The position numbers and the translations under genes were made by a program. Below the pieces are notes generated by a model. It was not told the origin of the DNA. It ran no database searches and was given only the letters and a program-made list of their open reading frames with translations. From Monilinia fructicola (lineage: Eukaryota > Ascomycota > Leotiomycetes > Helotiales > Sclerotiniaceae): a stretch of DNA of 64,000 nucleotides. The DNA is taken from assembly GCA_008692225.1 (NCBI GenBank), contig VICG01000009.1, positions 1,860,001-1,924,000 of the forward strand. The letters run 5' to 3'. Positions within the stretch are counted from its first letter, which is position 1. The number at the start of each line of letters is the position of its first letter. Of this stretch, positions 12,438 through 25,630 are shown in pieces.

Positions 12438-14345
12438 ATGTCTTCACAAGATGAAGCATTATATCTAGGTTTCGACCTCTCCACCCAACAATTAAAAGGT
12501 ATGTCCACGTGAATAAAGCTTCCCAATAGTCCTTCTACTAACCCTGTCCAAGCAATTGTCGTGTCATCTTCCCTCAAAGTCCGGTATGAAGCGAAAGTTG
12601 ATTTCGACGCCGACCTCTTCAAATATGGGCATCAAAAAGGGAGTGCATGTCAATGAAGCCGAACGAGAAGTCTATGCGCCAGTCGCTATGTGGCTTGAAG
12701 CCGTTGATTTAGTTCTTCAACGACTTTCGGAGAAATCCTGTCCATTTCATCTCATCAAGGGGATTTCAGGGTCGGGCCAACAACATGGAAGTGTTTATTG
12801 GAGTCAAAAGGGCGAAGAAGTTTTGGAGGCCTTGGAGACGGAGAAGAGTTTGGTGGAGCAATTGAAGGATACGTTTGCGCATCCGTGGAGTCCCAATTGG
12901 CAGGATGCAAGCACCCAGGCTGAATGCGATGCCTTTGATCGGGAGCTGGGTGGCGAGGAGAAACTGGCCGAGATTACGGGGAGTAAAGCTCATCATGTGA
13001 GTCTTCTTTCCATTGTTGTTGTTTTTGGCTTCCATATGGACAAGTTCGTTCATTGGTGCGCAGAATCGCCTTGGCTAACGATGTTGGTAGCGTTTTACGG
13101 GACCCCAAATCATGCGTTTTCACAAAAAGTATCCAGAGGTCTACCGCCGCACTTCTCGCATAACCCTCGTCTCATCCTTTCTAGCGTCTCTCTTCCTGGG
13201 TAAAATTGCTCCCTTTGATATTAGCGATGTCTGTGGTATGGATCTCTGGGACATCAAATCCGGATCCTGGAGCGAGCCGCTCCTGACTCTTGCAGCCGGC
13301 TCTGATGGTCTTGCTTCCTTGAAGTCCAAACTCGGAGAGGTACGAGAAGATGGTGGTGGAAGTATGGGTTCCATATCCTCATATTTCACCTCTCGCTACA
13401 ATTTCCCCGCCGATTGTTCAATCGTTCCCTTCACTGGTGATAACCCTGCCACAATCCTAGCACTGCCTCTTCGCCCAATGGATGCAATCGTCTCCCTCGG
13501 GACATCGACAACGTTCCTGATGTCAACTCCCAACTATGTCCCAGACCCTGCATATCACTTTTTCAACCATCCTACCACGGCCGGTCTCTACATGTTCATG
13601 CTCTGCTACAAAAAACGGCGGTCTCGCACGCGAGAAAATCAGAGATGCTCTCCCAGCTTCTACGACCCCAGACCCATGGTCTAACTTCAACAAAGCCGCC
13701 ACAGAAACCCCACCTCTGGATCAAAAGTCCCCAACAGACCCCGCGAAACTAGCCCTCTATTTCCCGCTCCCAGAAATCGTCCCAAATATCCGGGCTGGTA
13801 CTTTCCGCTACGAGAGTTCAGCAAATCGCAAAATCTCGGAAGCCCGGGCACATTACCACCCGGAGACTGATGCTCGTATCATTGTGGAATCGCAAGTTCT
13901 CTCTCTACGTCTCCGATCTCAGAAACTGGTCACTTCTCCATCGAAAGATATCCCAGCCCAACCTCGTCGGATATATCTTGTAGGAGGGGGTTCGCATAAC
14001 CCTGCAATTGCGAAGATTGTAGGAGAGGTATTGGGTGGTGTGGAGGGTGTTTGGAGATTGGATGTTGGTGGTAATGCATGTGCGCTGGGTGGAGCTTATA
14101 AGGCTGTATGGGGTGTCGAGAGAAGCCAAAAGCAAGGGGGAAGAAACGGAAGCGGGAATGGAGCAAAATGGGAGGGAGAGAGCTTCGAGGAGTTGATAGG
14201 TAGAAGATGGAAGGAAGAGGGAGCGATTGAGAAGGTGGATGAGGGGTATAGGGCTGAAGCGTGGGCGAGGTATGGGGAAGTTCTGGGGTCGTTTGAGGAG
14301 ATGGAGAGGGTGGTCTTGGAGGGCGAGGAAAGGTTTAAGAAGTGA
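12438..14345 (+). CDS. XKS1: D-xylulose kinase (FGGY family), two +1 indels
   Basis: Phosphorylates D-xylulose to xylulose 5-phosphate, feeding the pentose phosphate pathway from xylose/arabinose catabolism. Three exons: 12438-12498, 12553-12996, 13091-14345, with introns of 54 and 94 bp. Motifs: [10 protein letters not shown] at the N-terminus (phosphate-1 loop), [34 protein letters not shown], and the late [13 protein letters not shown] and [13 protein letters not shown] (adenosine motif). All are typical of eukaryotic xylulokinases. Two extra bases break the frame: in GGG at 12627-12629 (before [11 protein letters not shown]) and in the six-A run at 13610-13615 (before [11 protein letters not shown]). 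Without them the CDS is 1758 nt, 585 residues, the usual size. Confidence 0.92.
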
Positions 14346-17300
14346 ACCTAGAAATTCGCTGCGGGGTGTGTTATTTGGTGATAGGAGATTATTTTATAGC
14401 ATCCATTGTATGTACCTACAGCTATTTGGTTCACTACCAACATGAAAGTCAATAAATAATCCCACAACACACAAAACACAAAACAACCTTTGCCCAGGAG
14501 TAAGTCGATCCATCAAGTGTTGAACCCGGCATCCCTCCACTTTCACATCCTCATTCACCACATCTCCTCATCCCCCCCCTCGCACCCAACCCCACCACAT
14601 CCGCACGGCCCCAAAGAGAAATTCGAAAAGAAAAAAAAAAAGCAATTTAAAAAAGGGATCAAGTAGATCCTACCGAGACGTTCGCCTCCCCTCTGGAAAT
14701 CCCAGACGGCGTAACAAATAAACACCCAGTCAGTCACACCACTGCAACTCTCGCTAAACAGCCGGATGCTTGGTTTCTGGGCCGGTGGATGCCCACGCCT
14801 CTTCGGGGATTCCCGCAATGCGTCGCGAAGGACGGGGTACACTTGGCGATTGGTTCCACCGCGAGGGGGAGGCGCGGTTGATCTGGGGATTGCGGAGATG
14901 TCGGGTGGAGGGGGGGGGAGGTGAGAACTTTCGGCGCGCTTGTTTGGTGTTGAGGGTGGAAGTTGCGGGGGGCGTCGTGGTTAGGTGGATGTTGGGTGGG
15001 CGGGTTGGATGTGGATATGATGTATATTTGGATGGGCTGGGGCGAGGTGAGATGAGGATGGGGATGGGAACGGATTATTCACTGCCTACCTATCTACCTA
15101 TCTATCTATTCACTGTGTATTCTAAGGGGTTTTTTGTTGCATATCTGATTTGGTTGCTGTAGAGATGGCTTGGTCTATTTAGATTCTGTCGATTTAGATT
15201 TTTAGATTCGATGGCTGTATTATGGGTTGAGGATTGAGGATTGAGCACCTGGGCTATTGAGTGAGTACTGGGTATTCCAGGTAGGGTGGAGCGGGCTCGG
15301 ATTTGGCACTGGCTGGGTCGGTTCAAGAATCTTGCTTGAGTATTCCCTTGCCTTCAGCTTGGAGGAGAGGGATGGAAGGAAGGTCTCGTTGCGGATTTGA
15401 GTTGATTTGGTTGAATCGACTTATATGCAACCTGGGTGATATGCAGCAGGGGAAGGGGTACAGTTCTCATTCATATGCTGTGGATAGTCGTTGGTTGGAT
15501 TGAGAATCTCAGCAGAGTTTAGCCGCCGCATTGGTTAGATTCAGGTATGCAACCAAGTATGGATACCTAACGCTCATTTATTAGACAGAAGGTGTTAGTG
15601 CATCGGACGAGAGTAGCAGAAAAAGTTTTTTGAATGGCATTTATCAGTGAGAGGGATTATGCTAGATGTATACCTAGTCGGAGTGGGAAGCATGAAAAAG
15701 CTAGGTGTTTATCTAGTGAAGCTGCAGGTGAAGAGGTTTCTACGAGATTTATGACGCTGTACTGTTTTCTGAAGTGTTGACTGTGTCCACGGGTAGGAAT
15801 AGCATGCTGCATAGGAATGGCATTCTTCAGATGTGCAACAAAACTCTCCAGCTCGAATTCCAGCCCATCAGAACATGTCGATTTTCTTCATGAAAATAGA
15901 TGAAATTTTTTGGTTGTGTAGCCAACCTGAAAGGGAGTGAGTGCATTTAGATTTAGAAGGACGTTTAGGGGCACCTAGATCGCAAAGGGTCTCAACGGCA
16001 GCGATATTGACGTTAAGAAAAATAAATACTTTCTCTTTTTGGATGTGGAATTTTGGCCTATCAGAGTCATCCAAGTCTCTGGGCGAGAGTCCTTGGAGAT
16101 TAGTGTATCGAATTTAAGGAGGTGAGGAAGGGACATTGTTGTGTCCGATTTGCATACTTAAGCTTGCTTGAGATCTTAACATGAAATAGTAATCTAGCCG
16201 GTGTGTATAGGAGCCAGCTACCGAAGCCCGAATAAAATCTAGTATATGCAACAATGCCCCTAACTCAATGTTCCAAACAATATTCTGTATCAATTCCTGC
16301 CTAACATAAAGCTGTAACTCAGAAACTCGGCTGAAATGTTCGGCTAGTATCTACAGAACCAGTCTTAATCCATCTGATGAGATCTCAGTAGGATGTTTGA
16401 TTGGCAGCTTCTTCGGCCCAGGCAAATTAGCAAGTAGATACAATCTGCTTCACCTAATATGATTAGAAGGGTATACTCAACAATAAAGGTAGGGCCTGTC
16501 TAATGATGAATTAAATCTCAAGTATGATAGAAATGATGGGAACGCTTGTCTGAAATTTTCGGATGAGGTTCATATGTCAATCATCTGAACCTCCTAGGAA
16601 CTAACGTTTTCTCTCAACTTTCGAGACGGGAGTATTCCATGGTTCTTCATCTTTACTCTCCTAAAGCATTTTCTGGTGCCAAACCTCTCTTTCTCTGATT
16701 TCCCTAGGTCATATTAGCCCTTTGGGTTCATAAAGCAATTTCTTATTGTTGTTTTTGCCGAAGTATATTTCCGGCGTTCAAGTGCAGAGCTAGCAAGAAG
16801 GGAACAGATGGAAAGAGATCAAATTATCCGTAATCTGTCAATGGTGCGTCTCTGGCTTGCCCGAAGAATGCCCTTGATGATTAAACCAATCAGACACCAA
16901 CCACACCTTTCTTATGATTATCATAACTCACCAGATTCACCGAAAGATGCCCCTTCATCATCTCTAGTCTATATTTTAGAGGTCACCTCGATTCCTCATT
17001 CGAACATCATGGCCAGTTCTAATCATCATATCAGCAGCGAGTCCTCGAAAATTGTAGCACTCTCAGCTTAAGAAAGTCGTCGCTCCCATGTTTTCGTTGA
17101 CCAATAGGCCCTTGAAAGTCCACGCCCACCAAATGGCAACAACTATGGGATCAAAAATACCAAAAACTTCTGTTTGATTGGTGAGCTGATGCATGCATCC
17201 TCCTTACTCGAAGGATATATCCACTTCCAAAACACATCTGCTGATTCCTCCAATATATCTTCCACCTTGGGTTGCAGCGATCAAGCTAAAATTGCAAATA

Positions 17301-17840
17301 ATTGAAGAGAGAGAGAGAGAGCAAGGGAAAAAAATATCCAAAGAACCGAGTGATAATTGGCATTTGTACCAATGGCAAAAGTATTTCGCTCACAGTAACA
17401 GGTCCCAACCATCATGAGAATAATTCAAGATAAAACGATGGCGATTGAGAATTTCAACCGGAGGTGATATTCGTTCAAATTAATTACGTAGATACGAACT
17501 ACTCGTCCCCCTTTTCCAATCCAAGTAATAAATCGATCAAAAGATTCGACGGAAACATATCAGAATACTTTCTGAGTACACTGGCACCGCAACAAGATCA
17601 ATAAATTTATATAATCTAGATAAGAGAAACCCGAGTTCGAAGACTTTGGATGTAGAATAGCGAAAGATCTAGCTTGGAACTCCTTGCGGTGGAGTGATGG
17701 AGAAGTGATGTGGACTCAGAATAGTCATTCAATCTCTATTCCTCGATCAGAAAAGGGGTATTTGGAGAAGTTGTCAGAGGGCAAAGCTAAGCGTGCCAGT
17801 ACAGTAGGGTAGGTAAGCTTGAGCTCAACCCTCACTTGAG

Positions 17841-17864
17841 TTGAATTGAATTGAATTGAATTGA
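17841..17864. repeat. TTGAA microsatellite
   Basis: Nearly five tandem TTGAA units in gene-free DNA. Confidence 0.8.
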
Positions 17865-18393
17865 TGATATAATCAGATTGATCGATAGCTTGAGCAACGT
17901 AACAAGTCTTGAGTATCAGGCGTCTGGAATTATCGAGTTGTTCAGTAGGACAAGCTGCAACGGGATGGGGTCATGAGATGAATTCCATCATTTGGGCGGT
18001 GTTGTTTCTGGTCGACTTCTATCTCATTCCGCAGCCGATGCACTCATCTCTAAGCGTTCCAAGGTTACTTTCGATTATCTCGATACATAAGTACTACCAG
18101 TAGTACTGTTCAAATACGGACGTTCTCACTGGCGTGAAATAGACAGTTGCACGCATCTATGATTTGCGCAATCATGCAACGAGATGTTGTGATTTGTGAT
18201 GGCGCGATACATTCTAGGTTCGAGACGAATACCATCCACGTACTTGCATGAAAGGAAGGTTGTGATGTAATCAAGAAGGTTATTTACCGGCACAGGTAAC
18301 CCCGCACGCATGCGGACAAACCAGACAGCAGTGGCCAAACAAACAAACCAGGTGGTTGTTAAACTCGGGTTATCTGGCTACTGGTTGCTTTTT

Positions 18394-18401
18394 TATATAA
18401 A
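18394..18401 (+). promoter_or_regulatory. TATA box of the Rossmann-fold gene
   Basis: TATATAAA lies about 125 bp upstream of the ATG at 18525. A pyrimidine/CAAC-rich leader follows, with ATCATCATCTATC just before the coding region. This is the clearest TATA-type promoter in the window that is attached to a gene. Confidence 0.6.
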
Positions 18402-18524
18402 GCATTAAGGGTAATCCTCTTCTACGATACACCATTACCAATTGACAACTACTCAACCCACTGCAAGACGATACATCATCATCTATCTATAACTGTCTTA
18501 CCAATTTCGCATCCAGCCCCAAAA

Positions 18525-19453
18525 ATGGCACCGGCACCACGGATTCTCCTCCTCGGAGGCCACGGCAAAGTCTCCCTTCACATAACCCCCAAAATCCTCT
18601 CGCGTTCCTGGAACCTCATATCCGTGGTCCGTAACCCAGATCACAAACAGGATATTCTCAATGCAGCAGAGAAGGCACCGAAAGAAGGAAGAGGAAATGT
18701 AGAGGTATTGGTAGAGAGCATTGAGAATGTGAAGAGTGAGGGTGACGCAAAGAGTATTTTGGAGAGAGTCAAGGCCGATTGGGTTGTTTGGTGTGCTGGT
18801 GAGTTTTTCTTCTGGACACAAGATGCAGAGATACAAGATGGAATATCCGCAAGTTGATGCATGGCGGAATAAAAGGCTGATCAATATCCAACGGTATAGG
18901 AGCTGGCGGAAAGGGCGGAAAAGAACGCACCTACGCCATCGATCAGAACGCCTGTATTCACTTCATCCGAGCCTCCATCTCGACCCCCTCAATTAGCAAA
19001 TTCCTCCTGCTCTCCGCGCTTCTATCTCGTCGTTCGCGCGCCCCGTGGTGGTCTGACGAGGATTGGAAGTACATTCAAAAAGTCAATACGGAGATTCTTC
19101 CGGATTATTACAAGGCGAAGTTAGCGGCGGATCAGGCATTAGTTGTTTTGGGAAGTGAGAGGAGGGATTGGACGTGGATTGATTTGAGACCGGGTACGTT
19201 GAGTGATGACGAAGAAACGGGAAAGATTAGTTTGGGAAAGACGAATGGGCAGGCGAACGTTACTAGAGGGGATGTTGCAGAGGTGGCGGTTAGACTTCTA
19301 GGAAAGGAGGGGTTGAAGAGTGGATATTTTGATCTGTTGAATGGGGATGATGAAATAGGAGCGGCGGTGGATAAAGTGGTGACAGAAGGAGTGGATGCTA
19401 GAGATGGGGAAGAATTTGAGGATTTGAAAGGGAGTGAGTTCTTGAAGTTGTAA
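18525..19453 (+). CDS. NAD(P)-binding Rossmann-fold protein (NmrA/YMR090W-like)
   Basis: Exons 18525-18798 and 18900-19453 with a 101-bp intron at 18799-18899 give 275 residues with no frame break. The N-terminus has the dinucleotide loop ILLLGGHGKVS followed by a beta-alpha unit and VVRN, where an Arg follows strand 2, suggesting NADP preference. WVVWCAGAGGKGG is the second glycine-rich stretch, and DLRPGTLSDDE is the late motif of atypical short-chain dehydrogenases. Length and layout match yeast YMR090W and NAD(P)H-binding NmrA-like proteins, whose substrate is unknown. A missing Tyr-x3-Lys pair argues against a classical dehydrogenase. Confidence 0.8.
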
Positions 19454-22400
19454 ATGACGAGATGTGATAGGACTCGGTAATGGGTAAAGTAGAAGCTCCT
19501 GAAATTCTGTCGACACATGGATACATCAACTAATCAAATAATAAGGCAAAACAATGATTATGACTTCTCTTACGATATCTTGAGCTGAACCACCTAGATA
19601 TCTTGCAAGAATAAAAAAGGTTTCTAAATGCTCTCTATCCATTGATAGGATAGGTATAAGACTCGGTGAAACCTCACGTCCAGTCAACACAGACAGAAAC
19701 AAGAAGATGCGACACTGGCAAAAGGAAAAAGCAAAAAAACATACAACAGTGGGGATTCGCTGGTGGTCACCCACCCAACTACTAATCCACCGATCTGAAG
19801 CTTGTGTATGGCAGAGCGGACGGGATGCCCAATTCTCTTCAGTCTATGGTCGTATGTGAAAGAGTTACTGTTTTTGTAGAATATATTTATTTGTTGTAAC
19901 ATTCTGCGGATTGATTTTCCTCGCTAACGAAGCGGCAAACTGAGGGTCTCAGAGCAGAGGCTCGTGAAGGAGCAGAACACCAGATATGATTTGCGAAGAG
20001 GAAAGAATAACGTTCTTGTGGTCGACTCAAAGTCTGGCGCATCATATCTCGTCCTCGGCTTGTTAATGTCTTCTAACATCTCAGTACTGTGCTGTGATAT
20101 ATACCAAGTTAGCGTACGCGGTGACTTGTGCGAGAGCAATCAATTCATGTTATGCTCTCAATGCGTGAGTGGTGCGCAAGCGATCGCGAATTGAATCAGC
20201 TTTGCATGCTAATGTTAAGGTCGACGGGTTGGATTCCCATCATGTTTATGTAGCAGATGATAATATCAAGCTAAACGAAACGTAGGCTGAATCATGACGC
20301 TCGGCACATCATGGAGACCTAAGATAATCTAAGAGATCTTGATAGCAATGTACGCTTGAGATATGCCAGTGAAGATCGAAGAGAGCAAAGCTAGATATAT
20401 CAAAGAGAATGGAATTTGTCACTGTTGTAACTTGTCCAATGTCCAGTGCTGCATGAAACGTTTCCATGACGGTGAATTAATATCAGAGTACCCATGGGCC
20501 ATGACACGTCCTTCCTCATGCCCCTTTTCATGAATATCCAATATCCATGATGGATGCTCACCGGTAAATCTTTCATGTCTTGGCATCTATCGATAAGCTG
20601 GACCGCCTGGGAAGCCATTATTGTGGAGGAAGACCCGCGCAGAACAGGCCGGCGTATCAAAGGGGAAGCTAATCGTCGGTCATACAATACTCCATATTTT
20701 CTATTTTCTAGTTCTAGTTCTGTGTTCTACAGAGTATCTACTACCGTACCGCGAAATGAGATCGTATATGTACAATACAATATCGATTTCGAAATTCGAG
20801 GATATCTAGAAACCTGTAATATGAAATTAGCAGAGTTCTTTTAATGAGCAGACTGAATGACTGCAATATCATATTTGGTTGCATCGGTAATTCAACAACG
20901 TTGATGCTCGTATTGTAAAATCTGTAATATACACAGCAAATCTTACCAATACCATGCCAACCCAAGTTTTAATCAATGGATGGCATCATTCTGCGGATTC
21001 GTTCCAATGAACGAGTACGAAAATAGAAACCTCTTAAATATACGGTGACCAGATAGATCTCTTGAATGTAAATCTACCATAATCAAATCATTATTATTAT
21101 TGTTGTTATTATTATTACTCTGTACGGAGTATTCTCTTTGTTCATTGGAAATTATGATCAACGGAATTTTGGAGCTGACTGTCTCGATGAGGATTAACAG
21201 TTGGATACCTCCCTATCTTTTGGAAATTGAGAAGACGATTTCCCACCAGGTTTAAATGATGCTTAAAAGAAGCAGGCGGAGGCACAAGTCTCATCAACTT
21301 TCATCGAATCATGACTGGCTTGGGTGTGAATGGGAATGAGTGGAGCGTCTAATCGATAGAGCCTATTAGAACTTCATATCAGATTAGAAGTGATGAGGAG
21401 ACTCATGGGAAGCGATTGATTGTATGAAAGATTCGCCTTCGAGCAAATCTCTGATTCTGAAACAGCCATTCATAGTAAATATCGGCTACACGACATCATC
21501 AGCCATAATGGAGCAGCCACTTGATCAGGAAGATTAGATGGTCTGAAAATAGAAGCGTTGAACTGTTGAACGTTGCTTTGGATAAGCATCAGGATGAAGA
21601 GGTAAGATATCAGGATCCTCCAGAAGATTACATGATATGTAGATAAAAACCTGGAGTCTTTCAGGGCACAAAATGCACCTCCGCCCCAAAGTCACATGCG
21701 TTAGGGCTTTGGGGGGGGATAAATCATACAGAACAGTTCTACTCCGTAGTCAAACAAAAGCCGGGCTGAATGTCCAAACGATTGATAGGGGTTCCCCCAT
21801 GATAACTAATTCAACCGCTAATTGGGCGCGTTCCTGCATTAGATCACCCTCTAGAATAAACTTTTACATCAATCACTACTATCATAGGACTATGCCATAA
21901 GCCACCAAGACTTGAAACCATGCATCTTCTCTGGCCCGGCCTTCCTTCGGTGGACACTGGACCTGAAGATCGAGCCGCGAAACATCGAATCGCAAAGTGC
22001 GGATGAGATGTACAACCTTTCATAGGTTGAATGAACGAATCCCAGAAAACCAAACATGGGAATAGGAAAAACATCCTTCGCTCTCCTGTTAATTAAAGTG
22101 GATGTCAAATGGAGGCTAAGCTTGCTTTTGCAAGCGGTGTACTGTGGTCACCAAAGGGTTACAATTATTGACCTCAGCAAAAGGTTTGAATGCACGACTA
22201 CCGGTTTGAAGGATATTCCCCTGCAAATCCAACTACGGATTAGGTATTCGTTGCTACTGCTAGCCTCTCCAGGGCTTCCAACGAAGAACCCCTTCTAGTC
22301 ACTAGTGGCGTCGGGTGAAAGTGTCAAAGCCTCTCGAGTCTCCAGTGTCCACATGGAACCGCTGAAATTAAGCTCTTCCCTGTCAATTACTCATGGGCCA

Positions 22401-22635
22401 AGCCCCATCTCCCATCTTTGTTTAATCTCCCAAGGTTATATGGGGAGACTTGCCCCTCCCTCAGTGAATCTTCTCTCTTCTCTTTATCCAAACAGCCAAT
22501 CTTCCAGATCGTACATACTTCTCTTGACTTAGGTCGTCCATTCTTTACAGAACATCTCAGAACAACTTCGAGTAAATATTCTACCACAGCTCTTCAGCAC
22601 CTTTTCAAAACCCAAAACTTCAAATAATATTCAAA
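19454..22635. other. Gene-free region, 3.2 kb
   Basis: AT-rich, no supportable gene. It holds an ATT/GTT trinucleotide tract near 21085-21117, TACGGAGTA at 21123-21131 and TACTCCGTA at 21740-21748. The last 250 bp are CT-rich with long pyrimidine runs, typical of the leader of a highly expressed fungal secreted-protein gene. Confidence 0.5.
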
Positions 22636-23598
22636 ATGCGTTTCTCCGTTATCGCTGTTTCCGTCTTCGCCGGTGCCGCCATGGCTGCCACCCACACTGA
22701 CTACGTAAGTTGCACAGGATACATCTTGAGAGCCTTGAGTTTATTTGACTAATATATACTATAGGTCACTGAGGAGGTCACCATCACTTCTTGCGCCGCA
22801 ACTGTCACCGACTGCCCAGCTCGCAGCACCCAAGTTTCTACCACTGTCTACCCAAAGACTTCCTCCACCGAAGCTGCCGTCGGCACCCCATCCAGCCCAG
22901 CACCAGCACCATCGGTTCCAGCGTCCAGTGCTCCAGCCCCAAGTGCCCCAGCCCCAAGTGCCCCAGCTTCCAGCGCTCCAGCACCATCTGCTCCAGCCTC
23001 CAGCGCTCCAGCACCATCTGCACCAGCCTCCAGCGCCCCAGCACCATCTGCTCCAGCCTCCAGCGCTCCAGCACCATCTGCACCAGCCTCCAGTGCCCCA
23101 GCAGCATCTGCTCCAGCCTCCAGCGCTCCAGCACCATCTGCTCCAGCCTCCAGTGCCCCAGCAGCATCTGCACCAGCTTCCAGTGCTCCAGCAAGCCACC
23201 CAGGTAGCAGTGCTCCAGCACCATCCGCACCAGCTGCCGGTTCCACCAACCCAGTCAACACCGTCACCCCAATCTACGCCACCTCATCCACCACTGCTCT
23301 TGGTGTTGAAACCACCCCAGCTGGCGGTGTCACTGTTGTTGCTATCACTACCTGTATCCCAACCGTCATCTACTCCACCGTCTCCCTCTCTGGACACGAG
23401 ACCACCGCTCCAGGCGTTCCAGGTGTCCCAGTTGCCTCCACCAAGCCATCTGGCACTGGATACCTCTCAGTTCCAGCTAACGGTACCTCCCCATCTGCCA
23501 CTGGTACTCCACTTGCTTTCACCGGTGCTGCTAGCAATGTTAAGGTTGGAGGTGCTGCCATCGCCGCTGTCTTCGGTCTCGTTGCTTTCCTCTTGTAA
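22636..23598 (+). CDS. Secreted Pro/Ser/Ala-repeat GPI-anchored cell-wall protein
   Basis: Exons 22636-22704 and 22765-23598 with a 60-bp intron give 300 residues. A signal peptide is visible (MRFSVIAVSVFAGAAMAA). A short Thr/Val/Cys segment with two Cys follows, then a low-complexity block of alternating PAPSAPASSA-like units (about residues 70-175). After it comes a Thr/Val-rich region with another Cys. The C-terminus is a classic GPI signal: small residues (GAASN), a short spacer, then a hydrophobic end (AAIAAVFGLVAFLL). The protein should be heavily O-mannosylated and linked to the wall or plasma membrane; function unknown. Codon use is strongly biased to C-ending codons, unlike most neighbours, which suggests high expression. 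Confidence 0.85.
22915..23240 (+). repeat. Coding minisatellite, 30-bp unit (Pro/Ala/Ser)
   Basis: About ten near-identical 30-bp units built on CCAGC-CTCCAGC-GCTCCA, inside the wall protein gene. The unit is a multiple of three, so copy-number change keeps frame. Confidence 0.85.
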
Positions 23599-25630
23599 GC
23601 TAACTAAGTAAATCAATAATCGACAATTTTTACGCATTTTTCCTGCATTTTTGGGCGACACAAGCTATGGCTCGGTCTACGAACAGGGGATAGATACCTT
23701 AGGGGGTGTTGATGTTTACTTTGTTACTATTTAGAGTCTGGTCTGGGCAACGACAGTTTGGATCAGAAGTTTTTCCTTTGCACGCATCTTCTTCTAATCA
23801 ATGTTAATTTCTTAATTCTGGATATCTACATGACATGGCTGGATCGTGGGATGGAGACATTTCTGGAAATGCGAGATATGCTTGGAATTACGGACAGAGA
23901 GTTGGCCATTCCTCCTTTTTTACTGTCATCCAAGCATTTTAATAGCCAGAATTCTGAAATTTTCTGATATACCTTTTTATGCCTTTTTAATTCTTTTATC
24001 AAATTTATTTGAAACAAATGACCTGAATCATGATGCGTGAATTCTTGATTTCAATCAATGAACGGCAAACCGTTTGAAATTGAACCAATGTAAAATACGA
24101 GAAATCAACTTTCCCCGGATCGCCAAGAACTTATGTTTCACTGTCTCAGGGGCCATAATTTCCGAGTGCATTTTATGCAATTAATTAATGCTCGGGACCG
24201 TGACTCGTGAGTCGTGAGTCGTGAGGGAGATGAACCAATTGGGTAGAGGTTGATCCCAGCAAACAATTTTGAGCCCAACTTACATGTATGTACCTAGGAT
24301 TCGAATCCATCTAAACAATAAATCAGCAAACTGTTGTACTCCGTACAATGATTGCTACACTCTTGGAATCTTAGAACCGTACATTCAACTGCAAACATGT
24401 AGTTTTTCTTGCAATCTAGTATGTAAAGATCTCCGAATTTGTTATGAGGTATGTAAGTGGTTTTCCGCTTACAACTGAAAAGGAGAGATCTATCCGGATA
24501 TAGGAAAAGGGGTTCTTCGCAAAAAGGGGAAGGAGGAGGAAACCCATTTATTTATTATTTATTTATTTATCTACATATCTACGGACTACTCACTAGTATT
24601 TATTTGAGAATCCGGTATCCTCGGGTGCGGATTATTATTGTGTTGTCCACTCAGTCACTCACTAGTAACTACTACTGTAACAGTGTAACCTGGTACCTCC
24701 TGGCACGGTAAGCAGTACTCGAGTATCTAGTATCTAATTACTCTGTCCTGCATCCGTCGATCTTTTTTCCAAATCCAATTTTTGTGGGCGGCCAAGATTT
24801 CGTCGCCACATGTCTCTCGGTAGCAACTGCTAGATTATCTATATTATTGGCAAAATAGCATCATCGTCTCGATCGCGACTCAAGCATTATGTTTGATAGG
24901 CTGTGCTATGATTAGAAAACATTGGCGCAACGGTTATGTACAGTATAAAAAGTTTTAGAAGGGTTCATATGCATATGCATCTCTTCTTCATCTCTTCTCT
25001 TCTCAACACATTCCTCAATATCTTGCTGCATACCACCCGCAAACTTTGACGTCTTTCCCATGAAGAATATGGATGGAATGAGGAGAAACTCCCATCTCTC
25101 TTGCTCAAAGAGACAAGATTATCTGCCTCGGCAGCTAAAGGGAGGTCACAATTAATAATGAAAGCGTTTTATACAGACTCATCAACTCCGCCTCTCCGTG
25201 ATCCACTGCCACTTCTCGATTACGTCAACGACAAGGAATTTACTTCAATGTCTTGCTGGCAGAATGGACAACGAACTTTTGAGGCTTTTATTGTTATTGT
25301 TTACGGCGCCCAAAGATAGTCGAATACTCTTGAGGGTCGAGAGTCGAGACAACATGAAAAGTACATAATCTCGCGATATCAACAACCTTCTTAAACAGGA
25401 AGTAACCTAGTAATGGTGAGGTTTGGCTGTTATCGTGTTGAAGGATCGATCCATATAAGCCTTATCACACCCGGAAACAGCGGAATACGCTTTCAGCTCT
25501 CTTCCTTTCCTTCCCTGCCACATTTCAAAATTTCATTCTGATTCTGAATAATAATGATGCTGGATTAGACATGATTGATGTAAATACTTACAAAGCAGGA
25601 AATAATCGGGAACAAAGACGAAACCGGACC
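23599..25630. other. Intergenic region with an orphan promoter-like site
   Basis: AT-rich. Holds a GTCGTGAGTCGTGAG-type direct repeat near 24210, TACTCCGTA at 24337-24345, a TTTA-rich tract near 24545-24575, and a well-formed TATA box with CT-rich leader at 24944-25055 that has no convincing ORF after it. The LCAT-family gene starts 690 bp further on. Confidence 0.5.
24944..24951 (+). promoter_or_regulatory. TATA box without an obvious gene
   Basis: TATAAAAA is followed by a palindromic ATATGCATATGCAT, then a CT-rich leader with CTTCTCAACACATTCC. That is the usual order for a fungal mRNA start. The first ATG (25060) opens only a 31-codon frame ending at 25155. It could serve a long spliced leader of the gene at 25631, a small peptide or an ncRNA. 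Confidence 0.4.

Larger units (their letters stand above)
14346..18524. other. Gene-free region, 4.2 kb
   Basis: No ORF here shows family features or credible codon structure. Positions 14500-15060 are relatively GC-rich with pyrimidine-rich then purine-rich stretches; the rest is AT-rich. Simple repeats: GA run near 17306-17320 and TTGAA units at 17841-17864. The right edge holds the promoter of the gene at 18525. It may contain decayed repeats. Confidence 0.5.

Noticed and set aside
14555..15162. Opposed 95- and 130-codon frames in a GC-rich patch
   Set aside because: Low-complexity composition and no domain. Open frames follow from few stop codons in GC-rich DNA.
24290..24310. GATTCGAATCC resembling a tRNA B-box
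   Set aside because: It is part of a TTCGAA palindrome. No A-box or foldable cloverleaf lies upstream.
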